A stretch of DNA of 64,000 bases from Mytilus galloprovincialis (lineage: Eukaryota > Mollusca > Bivalvia > Mytilida > Mytilidae). The notes under the pieces are model-generated. The model was not told the DNA's origin and did not search any database. It saw nothing but the letters and a program-made list of their open reading frames with translations. The translations under genes were made by a program, and so were the position numbers. The stretch lies in contig NC_134851.1 in NCBI RefSeq assembly GCF_965363235.1, positions 37,228,321 to 37,292,320 of the forward strand, read 5' to 3'. Below, one piece after another: positions 1 through 13,109 of this stretch; the first letter of the stretch is position 1; each line of letters opens with the position of its first letter.

Positions 1-1391
1 GGACATATTATAGCGATAACATATATTGTTCTGAGTTCTGTAATCTGTTATTCTTCCTCACTTTACCAAGTAAATAACATTAATTCTTCGTAAGTGCATG
101 CTAAGTTTTCGAAATATTTGATTCTCTATTGCAATAAATTAGGAATATTACTTTTAATTACCTCTGTCCCGTTTAAAGAGAAATCACAAATTTAATTACA
201 ATTATGTCTTAGATACACAAGAACTTAAACAAGACAAAAAAAAAAAAAAAAAACAAAGAAAAAAAAACAAAGCATCCTGATACATTTTACCCGTAACATT
301 ATTCATGTTTTTGATGTTTGTCATAATTTCATGTTATATAGTTAAAAACCCCATATTTGAAAATCTTATACCATCCATTTTATTTTTCATTGTTTTTGAA
401 AGACAAAGACAGATACCGATCGACATTAAAAGTATGTAAGATCTAGAGAAAATCATTTCCTGGCAACTATTCAAAGGAAAGCAAAGCACGCGGATCCCTA
501 TTCTTTCTGCTGTTATTTCCATACCATCAATTATAAAAGTCTTCTAAAAAGCTTGTTAGTTTGAAACGGAGAAGCGAAAATCCTTGACATGTTGTTCTTA
601 GTTGCTTTTGTATAAGAATAGTTCATTAGAAAATGAAATAAAGATTAGACATGGCAATAAAACAATACCTCATCATATATAGATACAAGGCTAATATATT
701 TTCGTCTATTCGAATTTAAAAGTTGGAATGCCCTATCAAACAAACATGTTATAGATCATTTAATGCTGAAAATTCCAAAATGCTATGTAAAATACGTATA
801 AAACCGTATATTATCTGTGGTCGACACACTTAACCAGCAATAAAAAGAAGTAATGCACAAGAGCTCGGTGAAATCAACAAAATAAAAATTAAATAAAATT
901 CCGCGAAAGTCTATTAATCTTTTTGGCGCATTTAAGTCATTTCAAAACATGACGTCATACAAATGAAACCGCTAAAGTTGAAAGTTTTCTTTTACGTGAA
1001 CCATCGGAATTCGTATGATATTGTATTAAAACTGATTTTTGAGGTAGGTTTTGTTTTATTTTCTATTCTATTGCATTATTTGCATATTTACTCATTTCAG
1101 CAAGTCAACATGGCGGCTCCTTGGTTACAAAATGTCAACTTTGGATTTGACGGAAGCTTACGAACAAAACATGTAAATCAAAAATGGCAAATGTTGGGTT
1201 TGAGAACTTGAGAATTTAAAGAATTAAAAAGTTTTTTTCTAGCAGTTATTCACGAAATAACCTACGCAAGCTACATATTTATAAAGATATTTGAGCTTTA
1301 TCTAACAGGGAGTAAAAAAGAACAGCCACACACACAGCATACCCTTCCTCGCTTCAGTTTTTTAATGAACGTATTTGTCCTATTAGAATCT
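1..1391. other. AT-rich intergenic sequence
   Basis: No gene supported. A CRE-like palindrome TGACGTCA lies at 950-957. A 34-codon ORF starting ATGGCGGCTCC at 1,110 follows, too short to call. Confidence 0.5.
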
Positions 1392-1551
1392 AAATAATTC
1401 ATTGAAGCCATAGATTGTTGGAAATTTAAACATGGCCTGGGACGTGATATTCGTTGATTTTATCCCTCACTAACGCTCAGGATAAAATTCGAATATCACA
1501 GCCAAGGCCAGGTGTAAGTTTCCAACAATCTATGGCTTCCATGAATTATTT
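1392..1551. repeat. Foldback palindrome, 160 bp
   Basis: Arms AATTCATTGAAGCCATAGAT and its inverted partner at about 1,525-1,550 pair through TTGTTGGAAA and the CATGGCCTGG / CCAAGGCCAGG region. No coding potential; foldback or MITE-like. Confidence 0.75.
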
Positions 1552-1642
1552 CTCAATTTTATCACAGTGTTGTTTACAAAGCTAAAGAAGCATGTCATAT
1601 TAGAATGGTTTATAAAACTTATATTTCTTTCACAATATAAAC

Positions 1643-2222
1643 ATATCAAACTTACCACTTTGATCAAAAGTTAAATTATTATTTCCTTGACTTAGATATC
1701 ACTATATATACAGTATATGATTGAAAAAGTAAATACTAGGTGATTTATAACACAAGATTAATTAAATTTACAAATTAAATGCTCGCTAATAATTTATCTC
1801 AGCAATTAACAGAATTACAAATATGCATACTACTGAAATGAATCACATCATTAGTCCTAATTATCTCTTTTTTTAATTTCATCTCAATGAAATTTAAAAT
1901 CAAATTCTTAAATTACCGTGTTTGTTTTCATCTCAAACATGGAATGGATTATGCCAACTTTTATTAGCACTAGGAAGTCATAGTGATTCAACAAAAATGT
2001 TCATTTTAATCATTGGACACATGATTCACTTTTTGTACATATCGCATGTTCTGCAAGTGAAATTGATTTTTAAGTACAGAAAAGAATATGTTTTCATTAT
2101 TGTTTTGCCTTATTTTGATTGCGGACACGACTGGCTTTTAAGGCATCCTATTGACGAAAACACACAATACAAAGGTAAAATTAACATACACTATTGAGGT
2201 TGCAGTTGCAAGATTAGTTCAT
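1643..2222 (+). pseudogene. Decayed duplicate of the protease promoter and exon 1
   Basis: Aligns by eye with 34,593-35,207 in the same orientation, over about 580 bp: upstream region, exon 1 and about 45 bp of intron 1. The ATG at 2,088 opens MFSLLFCLILIADTTGF and then meets TAA, because one C present in the intact copy is missing. The donor after the exon (2,175) survives. The TATA-like element of the intact copy is changed. No later protease exons follow, so this is a partial duplication. Confidence 0.8.
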
Positions 2223-2399
2223 TGGCAGAGAACAGTCGGTTAAACATTTTACCAGCAATGGCGTCGTCCAAGTGATTATTTAATGATTTGAATTGAAAGA
2301 AAAAAGTAAATTACACAACCTGTTTATGCTAAAAGATATTTTACACTACTATTTATGTTCTAGAGCGAAATATTTACCTTTAATGGTATTATATAAATC

Positions 2400-2830
2400 T
2401 TCGAGGCTGTAAAAGAGGGGCAAAAGATACCAAACTCACAGGTCATAAATAAACTGGCAACACCATGGCTTAATAATAAAAAGACAAACAGACAAATAAT
2501 AGAACAAAAAAACAACAACATAGAAAACTATATCCTAAGCAACACGAACCCCACCAAAAAACTTGGGTGATTTCAGGTGCTCCGGAAGGAAAAGGTGATT
2601 CTTCTCCACATGTGGCACCCATAGTGCTGCTCATGGTATCACAAACCCGGTAAATAGTCTAATTCGGTAGGTCACATTCGTGGTAAAGGGTAGTAAAGAT
2701 AGACATAAGGAACTATCCGATATATATTCCATAACGGTCAACCATCACGTGATGGCGTCCTTAAAATTTACACAAGTCATCTGTAAGTTGATAAACTTAA
2801 GACTACACACACTGTTTATGGCAACAACAT
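2400..2830 (+). repeat. Dispersed repeat, family with 'CAACACGAACCCCACCAAAA'
   Basis: Related sequence occurs at 42,690-42,960 (reverse), 44,145-44,330 and 58,600-58,800. Shared phrases include ACAAACCCGGTA, TCTAATTCGGTA and GTGATGGCGTC. Non-coding. Confidence 0.65.
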
Positions 2831-4849
2831 GCACAAGGAAGTGGACATAAGAATTAATAAAGATAAAGTACTTCACAATAAGCAATTAATTTTTAAACAT
2901 GGAAGGTTGAATGTGTCAAATAAATAATATCAATATGAAATTAAGATTATACTATTTGCATGTTTCAATGTTTGTAACATTAACAAAACTTATCAATTGT
3001 CGGAATAAGACCCACTACAATATTCTATATCATTCTGAAATAAAAATTGGTTTTTTATTCTTATGTTGCCAAATAAATAAAATTTATTCGTCGAAAGTGA
3101 ATGATTAATTTTCGACATTGTCAACTAACATTCCCCCACAAGTAAAGGATCATTTTAAATATCTTTTGCACTTTCGATTTCTTTCATTCAGTTATTGTGT
3201 GTTCGGATATTGAATTGTGTATGTATATATGAAATACTACGAGTGAAAGCAAAAATCATTATCAAAATTAAATTACAAAAATACTAAACTACAAGGAAAA
3301 TTCTATATAAACGAAAAGTTCCTAGTAAGCAAATGACAAAAGCAAAGCCTGAACATACCAAACGAATGGATAACAACTGTTATATTTCTGACTTGGTACA
3401 GGCTTTTCAAACGGATAAACCTGGTTTTGATAGCTAGCGAAACATCTCACTTGAATGATATTCGCTATATATTTCACTCAAAGTATTTTGCATACTGTGA
3501 GAGAAATTTGTATTAGCGCTTATAATTTTAAGGACTTCAAATGTAAATCTCTTAAGATAATTACATTTTTCCGCTCTTTTTTTAATATTTTTTTTAAAAA
3601 TCTGCTAAAATAACTTGTTCAATGGATGCTGATCAGTTATTTGATAATAGTACCAACAAAGTAATTACAGTAGAAAATCTAGTGACAAAATAATACCTTC
3701 CCTGTTAACACTGAAAACTAGATCTTCTCAATGTTTGTCTCATTTTAGCAAGGACGCTATCAATGATTGATTCGCGGAAAAATGTTCTAATTAATATTAA
3801 AAATGGATATAAATTGAAATAAAGTACAAATTCCACCTAATGTTATCATTTTCCTCCTTTAGTATCAAACCTCGTGTACAGCAGGATATAGCTGCTTAGG
3901 GTTAATTTGGTTTTAAAATTTTGATATGCGTATAAATTCCTGGAGTACCACCTTCAATATTTTTTACAGTCTGTATGCCTTTTTGGAACATCATAATTAT
4001 TAATATATATATTTACATGTATATCTCTGTCAGAGAGTGTCAGGAAACAAATTCTAAATGAATCGGTTGATATGCAGCAAAGATTGGCACTTTTTAAATT
4101 AAGTTACTTAGCAAAATCAAACAGACATTATCTGGATGTTAACATTGAATGAGAATAGAGGCAACCGCAAATACTTGTACAAAACTCAAGACGACCTTTT
4201 CTTAAAATTGCATTCAAAAGAGTAAAAAGATACTTCTTTATAAAAATAGTTGCTTGAAAACTTAGATGTGACAAAACAAACGTACTTTTGCATTTTTGGA
4301 AATTGTAACACGCTAAGTACTTTTTAAAACAATCAAAAAATTGGTGACTCGAAAGAGCTTTCGATTTTATATGTACATGATTGTTTTCCATTCTTATTTA
4401 TCAGTACAATGCAATATGCAGAAGATTGGTAGTTTTCGAAATAGCAGTTTCACAAGCTTTTAAAGCACTTTACTCAATAAATACTGAACAAAAAAAAAAA
4501 AATCTGTATTTGCATGTATTTTTCTAATAACATAGTTCAACAAATTATTTGTTTGAAATTTACCATTATTACTTAGAAATAACTTTTGATCAGTCTCTTA
4601 ATACGTATTGATTTATTATTGACTTTCTCGACTTTATCATGAATTTGCCTTTGCTTTCGTTCACTTTATATCCCACTGCTAATGATCTAAACATAAAAAA
4701 AACTCAGATGTTTTCCTTGTCTAACAATGACAAAATTGTACTTTTTAACTAAAACGTGTACCAGTTTTATATACATGTATTGAATGTGACTTTTATATTG
4801 ATATCATGTGTATTCAAAGGCACAACTTGTCCTTCTTTCAGAACTAAAC
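2831..4849. other. Intergenic, nothing recognised
   Basis: AT-rich, with only short ORFs lacking family resemblance. No clear repeats seen by eye. Confidence 0.5.
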
Positions 4850-4980
4850 ATGCTACTATGCGGTATGGGCTTTGCTCATTGTTGAAGGCCGTACGGTGCC
4901 CTATAGTTGTTAATTTTAATGTCATGTTGATCTCTTGTGGACGTTCGTCTCATTGGCAATCATACCTTTTTAATATGCAT
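4850..4980 (+). repeat. Dispersed repeat fragment with 'GTTGAAGGCCGTACGG'
   Basis: Similar stretches are at 13,850-13,960 and 63,590-63,670, each linking GAAGGCCGT to a 'CATTGGCAATCATACC' type end or its decayed form. Explains short ORFs here. Confidence 0.6.
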
Positions 4981-5701
4981 TGACGGATATCTGAATGAAT
5001 ATGAAACTTCTAGTGACAAACTAAATGTATACAAAGGACGAAAACATGATCATAATGCTAAATGAAGATAAATGAAGATAAAGGCTTCTATGTATCATAT
5101 TGAAACGTTCAAGATTATAAACGTACTAAACCAACAAATGTAAGCTTTATGACACGTTGAATGGCTAACCGAAATTTTTTAGTAGAAGTAGTAAAAGGTC
5201 TTCGAATGATTTATAAAGAATATAATGTGAACCATTGATATTAAAATATGTTTTGTAATCCACAACTCACCATGAAAGCAGAAGATTGGCATGCATAGAT
5301 TAGTATGATATACATTCGTCTATCCAAATACTTCCAGGCTGAGCTTAAAATCATATAACTATCAGAAGATCTGTCAAAACAAATGTTTATTTAGGACAAA
5401 AATTACTGTACATAACTTATGAGATAAACATATATTCTCCATTTGTGTATTATGGTTTGTATGTTTGTCTTTTTTATAGCCATGGCGTTGTCTGTTTACT
5501 TTTGACAAATGAGTTTGAAATTTTCTTAAGTAACTTTCGTCTCTGTTCGTAAACAAAAATGGTATCCAATTGGTATAAGTGATAACCTAAAAGTAGTCAA
5601 AAGTCTAAAGTACTGGTACGTGCATGCAAAATTCATGATTTGATAAAACTTGTCAAATTCGGAACACAACTTTTTTAGGATTATAATTACTAACTTAATC
5701 T

Positions 5702-5870
5702 TCTTCGTGCATGTGTACTGTACAAGAGGTCAGTACCAACGCCCTCCACTGTTGCATATCTTTTGTCTTTCTTCCTGCCTCTCCCCATGTCATTTCGGTG
5801 ATTCTTAGTGCACTCTCAATTGTGCGTCATCATGTTTCAGTCGGTCTCCCCGTCTGCAGGTGTCAATCGA
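5702..5870 (-). pseudogene. Fragment of a non-LTR retrotransposon, C-terminal ORF tail
   Basis: On the minus strand the frame reads GRPTET, two stops, RTIESALRITEMTWGEA and later QQWRALV and HEED before a stop. This resembles the C-terminal tail common to RT-encoding ORF2 proteins of non-LTR elements (GRP..TW.RT...E......W......DR..WR..V). The tandem stops and lack of upstream RT domain make it a fossil. Recognised by pattern memory only. Confidence 0.6.
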
Positions 5871-7689
5871 AGAACGAGCTTTGTTTTTTCATGTTTGTTT
5901 TTTGGAAAAACAAGGCTAAATCATTTCCATCGCTTTTTTTTATTTCTGCTCTGATGTCTCTTTTAAAAGTTAGGTTGTATGGATCTGTATTACTGATGGG
6001 TTTTGGCCAAGAGATCTTGCAAAGTTAATGAAGACACGTATTATTTGTAGGGATGACAATTTGTTGAAGTCAGACATTATAGCCCTGTATGACTCGATTA
6101 TCGATTTAGATTTTTGTTGAATTAGATATTGATGATAATTAATGATAATCATATTACTACCATTAACGTGTACATATTTTTATGATGCGATTCAGACATT
6201 ACTAAGTCCTGATTAAATTAAAGTTAAAATCATATAAAGAATTCATTGATTTTTATCTAAACCGAAACTTAGCAAAAATATGTGAAACAGCATACTTATT
6301 TGGATAAACATAAAAAGAAAAATCACACAAAATCACACACAAGAGATATAAAAGGGCCTTCGTTGAGATGATAGACGAAAATGTATAATGAAAAATAAAT
6401 TGAAAAAAAAAAAACATAGCTCGACTATACCAAGGAACCAAATATATAAAAAAAGACCTAAACAAATTTTCATAAAACCCCCTTAAGACCCTCATTAATA
6501 CGTCATTTATGTTATGATATATAAGTAAGCTGTCTGATTTTTTGCAAAAGTCAGATTTCAGAACTAAGTTGATAAGCAGTAGGAAGCCAGATTTTGATTT
6601 AAACATAATTGTAAATTAAAACAATATATCAAAATAGTCATTCGCGATAAACTTTTTAAAGAGTTACTTATCATTGTGTCGACCTCTTCGAAGTTGATAA
6701 AAGTGGCCAAAGATTGTTGCATACAATCATTCAAGTATTAAAACTTTCAATGTAACAAATACAAAGGTTGCTAGTCAGATAAACCTAAATAAATATTTCA
6801 AAATGCAAAAACAGTGAATGTAAACACTAATGCTAACTTACTATGTACCTTGCTTTAATGTAACATATGGTTGTGTGTACTGTTGTTGTCTTTTCATCCT
6901 TTTTGTTTTATTGCAGTGTCATTTTCAGTTCAACATGTTTAATTTCGACTTATGAGTTTTATTATCCCTTTTGAAAATAGATTTCTCGTCAACATATTTC
7001 TCGAGTGCAGATATCGAAAGTTTTAGGAATGAAAATCAAATTAAGGGAACATTTCCTGACAAATGCAAAATTTGATTGAGAACATACTGAAAAACACATC
7101 TGGTTGTCTAATAATTTCCGAATGAAATTAAAATTGTTAAAAAATATCGATATTTACTAATTTGTATTATAAATATTTTATCAAATTTCACAAAATGTAG
7201 TGATTTCATTCGTTCTCCTTTTTGTTGCATTATTCATATTTTTATGTGACATTCCTTTGATTGTTTAGTGTGGATTTAAAAATATAGATGAAGATCTTTT
7301 CCTTTAGTATTCTTTTGGTCTCAGTTGACGCGTGACGAATAATATTTCTTAGGAAAATACAGAATGAACCTTCTGCACACGCGCAATCGTTTCTAAATGC
7401 GGACAAATTAATGCTCGAAATTCTCTCATCTTGATGATGTTGAATTGTTGAGTTGGGCGTCGATACATTTTGGGAAAATGAATTCACACTGTAAGCAAAT
7501 TAATGACCGCTGTTCCAAAGATCATGGCCGGTGCATATATTTCATCTGTGCATTTGCAATAGCACAAAAAATATTATTTTTTACCTTTAACTTCATTTTT
7601 TTCTTTTCTTAAATTGAAATTCAATACATTAGTAGAATACATATGACCCGGTCTTCCATTAGGTTAATAGTTATTCATTGCAAAAAACT
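5871..7689. other. Intergenic, nothing recognised
   Basis: AT-rich; short ORFs on both strands look random in composition. Confidence 0.5.
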
Positions 7690-8250
7690 AATATGCTCAA
7701 GTCAATGGGTGTTTCGGATAAGCGAGATTTCTGAAATAAGAATGTTGGAAGGCAACACTTATTTAAGATGAACTCAATACAATAATGTAATTAGACCTAT
7801 TTCTTTGTTTTTATAAAACTTTATTTATTAAAATTGCAGTAGTTATTTTATTATCTTAGTTTGGACAAGAAGAATACATAATTTAATTATCATTGTTTAG
7901 ACAAAAGGAGAGAAACTAAATTAAATGTTATCCGAATTTCGATAGAATACATGATACACATTATCAAAGAATAATAACTGTTTATCCAAATTTGGATAAG
8001 AAGAATACATGACCTACAGCACAGGGCTACGTATGCAATGTGACGATCCTTATCCAAATTCGGATAAGTACTAGTATATCTACATTCAATATAAAGTCGT
8101 CTTGGTCGTTATCCGAATTCGGATAAGTACTAGTATATCTACATTCAATATAAAGTCGTCTTGGTCGTTATCCGAATTCGGATAAGAAGATAAACAAATT
8201 GTACATACAGTAGGAGATATGTTTTGTGATTTTCTTTTCCGAATTATAGG
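7690..8250. repeat. Element carrying repeated TTATCCGAATTCGGATAA palindromes, copy A
   Basis: The 18-bp palindrome or close variants occur at about 7,981, 8,049, 8,109 and 8,168. The last two sit in a 59-bp direct repeat. The unit is bounded near 7,703 by GGGTGTTTCGGATAAGC. An inverted copy is at 34,085-34,500. Confidence 0.7.
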
Positions 8251-9065
8251 TACCAAAAACAATGAGTATATCAAGCAGCCTTATTATGAAAGACTAGATT
8301 AGACATTTACATTAATTTTCTATCCTAATTAGTTAAAAATGTGATTGATGATTTATTGTTGTTTGTTTTACGTCCAGTGGGAAATATTTCATGTACATGC
8401 AAATTTGAAAGCAAATTATTGACGGCACATTGGGTTCTACAAGTATTTCATTTGTCATTGGTACATGTTAGTATGTTAGACTGCAGTAGAAAAAATAATC
8501 TCCAACATTCCATCAAAAGGAACAATGAGGACCTCTCCACTGATTGTTGCATTTTTTTTTTAAGTTTTGGCAGTGCTATGTTCTCATTGTACATCCGAAT
8601 GTATCGTTACACTAAATCGATGCGACTAGTTCGAATATGGTTAGCCACGAATGAAAGAAGTGAAGGAATTTTTATTTTTCTCTCCCAGATCATTTGTCGT
8701 TCTATTTTTTCAAGGTTTTACATGTCATCATGTGTAATGCTTTAAATTCATAGAAAAATATAACAAAAAGAGAAAGAAGATATTCCGAAATACTGCATTT
8801 TCATACAAAAGAAAATAATATATGAATATGCAAGTTTTTGTTGTATTTACTGATTCAATGTAATCAGTTGGAAGAATGTACATGTGTATCTTGAAGTTGA
8901 ATATTTAGATACGATTGTTCGTCTCGTTTTACTTTATCATTTGGAGGACCCTTTAACCATGAATATCAATCGTTTGCCAGTAAACAAATTATATATTTTG
9001 AAAGTTTTAACATGTTGTACGACTTTGCCCCCCGCAGAGCTATAGAAAAACAGTACATTAACGGG
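8251..9065. other. Intergenic with a repeat fragment
   Basis: TTTTACGTCCAGTGGGAAATATTTCATG at about 8,368 belongs to a short dispersed family also seen near 15,770, 28,000, 31,100 and 33,950. The 134-codon ORF starting here runs through it and is not credible as a gene. Confidence 0.5.
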
Positions 9066-9785
9066 TGTTACACGGACTCTTTTTAGACGATACACGGACT
9101 CTCTTTAGTTACACGGACACTTTTTATGAATAGAATCACTCGTGCATGATCAGTGAGTTCATGGGCACTTTAACTTTCAATTAGATTTGAACTTTTTGGT
9201 TCACCGACTTATTTCCTGTCTTTTTATTGAACAAAATATTAACGTTGGCATCAATATCTATTTTCAAACATTTCCATTAAAATACTATTCATATCAGTAC
9301 ACTAAGGGATTAGACATTTAACTTCAAAAGGGGGGAGGGGGTATGGTTTTTTCCTAAAAAAAGGTATTTTGATCACAAATTTTATCAGAAAAAAATTATT
9401 ATGGTCAAGCAGATGACAAATTAATGTTTTGCATGATTCCCTGATTTCCGAATACCGTAAATAGTGCTAATTTAAACAAAAACATTTGGGTGATGGCGTT
9501 GAAAGTAAATAGTTAATTAATGTACTAAAAAAAAAGAACATACCGCCCCCTTTATGAAGCAAAATATTCGGTCAATAAACGTTTTCTTCAATATATGGAT
9601 ATGAATAGTATTTTAGACAATGCTGAAAGTAAAGAAATGATGATACTGACGTGTATATTTCAATAAAATTAAGACAGGAAATAAATAAATAAAAATCAAA
9701 TCTTATCAAAAGATAAAATCCCTATCAACTCACCAATGCACGATTGATCCTATAAACAAAAAGTGTTCATGTAATACACGTACAA
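9066..9785. mobile_element. DNA-transposon-like element with about 200-bp degenerate inverted ends
   Basis: The left arm has ACACGGACTCTTTTT repeats, CGTGCATGATCAGTGAG, TATTTCCTGTC and AAAATACTATTCATATC. The right arm (about 9,590-9,785) has these in inverted order. No ORF for a transposase, so non-autonomous or decayed. Confidence 0.55.
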
Positions 9786-10049
9786 ATAAGCAGCAAATCT
9801 AGAAGAAAATCATTCAACTTATGTCATCAATTTTGGGCGGTAAGCTGCGATTGGATCATATAGTAACACGTGTTTATTCCTGATCAACACTTGCAGATCT
9901 AGAGACGAGCATGCATTTAAAAAAAAATAAAGTATATGCCTGAATATATTTAATATTAAGACAAAATTCATTTTTTCATAAACATTTCATTTACTAATGA
10001 AGTAGGAAATTCATTCTTTTGATACATTTATATTGTTATCGAATATATC

Positions 10050-10180
10050 AGTGGCGGATCCAGGTCCAAATCCAGGACAAAACAGGGGGGGTCCAACTTT
10101 ATGTCCCCATCTAAATGCATTGATCATCCAAAACAAGGTTGTTCCAACCCCCCCCCCCCCCCCCACCACTGAATATTAAA
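10050..10180. repeat. 'GGCGGATCC' element fragment with poly-C tract
   Basis: GTGGCGGATCCAG followed by G-rich and C-rich stretches. Related to 10,865-11,025 (inverted end), 21,475-21,602 and 23,330-23,470. Confidence 0.6.
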
Positions 10181-10635
10181 TTCATAAATTTGGCAACAAA
10201 CGTATTTTTTTAAGGGGGATGGGGGAGGGAATGGCATATCCTGCATTTTTCATCAGAAATAAAGATTACAGCCTGTTTATCTTAAAATGAATTACCCCCC
10301 CCCCCCCCTTCTTCCCCGCTTTCCGTTTCATCCATAAAGATCAAACGTAATCCTACTTACCACTAAAATATTTCTTTAATATATTACTTTTTTTACGAAG
10401 TTGCCTTTTAAAAGTCTTAAATGTGTACAACATTCATCTTTTCCTTTAAATGGCTCTTTTTTTTTATCAAATAATTAGATTCCTGATTTTTTTTTCTTTA
10501 AAAAAAATCTCGGTTGAAGGGAAATGAAAAATGTTTATACTATAACTTACATTTACTGCTTTATGGCTATCTAAATATCTAAAATGTTTAGTCTTGCAAA
10601 ATGAATTATAACTTTCTTGAAACGTCGTACAAGTC

Positions 10636-10820
10636 AGATAAAAAACAAAAGTAACAAAGGAAACAGGCCGGTAACAACCAGCCGAATAGTTTTTCTGCAC
10701 TTGTAGTCAGGTCAAGGTCCTCGGCTATCGCCTCGGACCTTGACCTGACTACTCGTGCAGAAAAACTATCCGGCAACGGTTGTTACCGGCCTGTTTCTTT
10801 GTTACCTTTGTATTTTATCT
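10636..10820. repeat. Foldback palindrome, 185 bp
   Basis: Near-perfect arms: AACAGGCCGGTAACAACC pairs with GGTTGTTACCGGCCTGTT, and GGTCAAGGTCC(G/T) flanks the loop at about 10,726. Non-coding, with strong hairpin potential. Confidence 0.85.
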
Positions 10821-12445
10821 AATACTTACCAAATAGATAATTAAAGTCGTAACGTATAGCAAAAGATGCAGATCCAGGATTTGAAAAAAAGGATGGGGGT
10901 TTCCCCTACCTAGAAAAAGTTTGGATTTAAATAGGTAAAAAGTGTAGATAATGCAACAGTATATGAAGCATCTCAAGAAGGTGGAGGTGATGCTCCCTCC
11001 CTTGAATCCGCCTCTGAGTGAAAAGAGTTCTTAAAGAAGATATGAGCACACTTTTTTCATTTATTTTTTATTTTTTTTGTCTTTCAGCGTGTTTTCAAAC
11101 ATGACGATTCGACCAAACCTAGTATTGTAGTTAAGACAATCATATGTATATATTTTCAGTACACACTTTACTTCTATGATTATCTGTAAAAACTGTCAAA
11201 ATTTCTGTAAAAAATGAAAATATTTAAGACCAAATCAAAACATGAAAAAAATAATTTATAAGAGATAATTCTGTAACCTGACTGTTTTAACTTTAATACG
11301 ATAAATAGTATCGTCAAATAATTGATGCAGCGCGTTGTTAAAACATTAAGCATCTGATTACTTTATGTCGTTGTATGTTGCTACTTAAATCCTGTTTACA
11401 TATATATAATTTACACTTTACTTGTATATAAAAATTATATATATAAACAAATACTTTACCTTTTGTAAACGAAAAAAAATAATATATGTTTAATTAATTT
11501 CCAAGTTAGTCAAGAACAAGACTCGATCACAAACTTTTTCCTGATTCAAATACGCATGTACAGATAAAGTACTATGACGTAGCTTTCCTTGTATTTCGGT
11601 GACCTAAGGTTGAATGACTTCTTGATTTTTTGTTATCGTAACAGCCTCATCTGTTTAGTATTTATGCCAATCATTACGCTCTCGGTTACGCTGTACTTTT
11701 ACTAGATTGCACGTGAAAAGCGGGAAAGGATATACATAAGCTTTATGCCTATGGAAAAAATCGGCGGATAATCCCTTAATTTAGTTTAATATTAGAACAA
11801 AAATCGAGAATTATTTTAAAAAAAAATCAACAAAAGAAATCTGACTATTTCCGTAGCGAGAAGGTATTAAGTTTCACCCTTGACCGTCTGTACTTATGCG
11901 TCCCCCTAGAATTAGGTTACCATTCTCTAACTTAAGTTGGCCTCAGCCACATTTTATGGAACTTAAACGCAATGTTTATTTCCAACAATCAATAATCAAG
12001 TGTGAATTTGGGTGGCGTCATTTTTACCGTTCTGGTTTTGTTTCTGGAGTTTCTGGAGTTGTGTTGCATCATTTCAATACCTCCAATGTCTAAACACAAG
12101 GCTGTGTCTTTTTTGTGTTAGACTTGAAGATATAATTTTGTTAAGTTTGAGCTGCCAAAAGTGCTAGCAGCTCGGGGTATCACTACATCCGGATGTTGAC
12201 TTCGAGTTAGATTATAATATACTCGAGAGGGGTGGGGCAATTCCTATGTAATGAATGGTAGAGATGAGCCGCTGGAATAGGTCACTATTTAATGCTCCAT
12301 GATGTATGAAAACTTAAAAGGGTGAGAAATTCAGATTAAATATAATACTATAGGTTGATGTTATCACTTGCCTGATTAAACATAAGTATCTGAAACTATC
12401 AGGTGTCAGTATTTAGTTTTGATGCGGTTAAAGAACAATCGTAAA
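10821..12445. other. Intergenic
   Basis: A decayed GGATCC-family fragment lies at about 10,865-11,025. Otherwise no recognised feature. Confidence 0.45.
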
Positions 12446-12895
12446 TAGAATGAAATTCAAAACAGTGTGGCTGTGGCCATTGATTGACACATTAAATTCA
12501 TCCATTGACTGGGACAATTAAGGTGAACGTTTGTATGTAACGACCACTGCTCACTATGTACTTTTTAAAGACACTTAAACTATGGGGTCACCAAAGGTTC
12601 TCAACACCTTAATAAAGTAATTCGAAAAACTAATCAGAAATAACACGATGTTTTGATTTATATCAATTATATATAAATCAAAACATAAAGGTTATTCCTG
12701 ATTAATTTTTTGAATTACTTGATAATTAAAGGCGTTAAAAAACCTTTGGTGACCCCACAGTTTAAATGTCTATCGTAGGTACGTCCTGAACAGTGGTCGT
12801 TACATACAAACGTTCACCTAAATTGTCCCAGTCAATGGATGAATTTAATGTGTCAATCAATGGCCACAGCCACACTGTTTTGAATTTCATTCTAT
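12446..12895. repeat. Long foldback palindrome, 450 bp
   Basis: The left arm starts ATAGAATGAAATTCAAAACA and the right arm ends with its complement. Also paired are GTGTGGCTGTGGCCATTGAT, GGTGAACGTTTGTATGTAAC and GGGGTCACCAAAGGTT. The centre is near 12,668. Some mismatches, so not brand-new. Confidence 0.85.
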
Positions 12896-13082
12896 ATCAT
12901 CTATTTGTCAAACCAATTATAATAATCTCTATTTATTCCAATGTAGTATTTCCACTCACTGATGCTAGTTATAGATGCTATAAATATTGTCTGTTGAAAT
13001 TTATTCACAATGAAATATATATAAAAGGGGCAAAAAGAGGAAAGTGTTTAAGAATTTATAGAAAAAAGCAATGCATTGCAAG

Positions 13083-13102
13083 CCCCCCCCCCCCCCCCCC
13101 CC
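13083..13102. repeat. Poly-C tract
   Basis: A run of about 20 C followed by T. Other C or G runs of 12 or more occur near 10,149, 10,296, 17,146, 22,510, 30,969 and 31,381. These sites are prone to assembly length error. Confidence 0.9.
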
Positions 13103-13109
13103 CTTTTTT

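Noticed and set aside
1110..1211. 34-codon ORF starting MAAPWLQNVNFGF with a CRE-like site upstream
   Set aside because: It has a good start context, but is too short, has no clear donor and resembles no family I know. Possibly a first exon of an unseen gene; not supported.
8341..8745. 134-codon plus-strand ORF
   Set aside because: It begins in a dispersed-repeat fragment and has random-looking composition.
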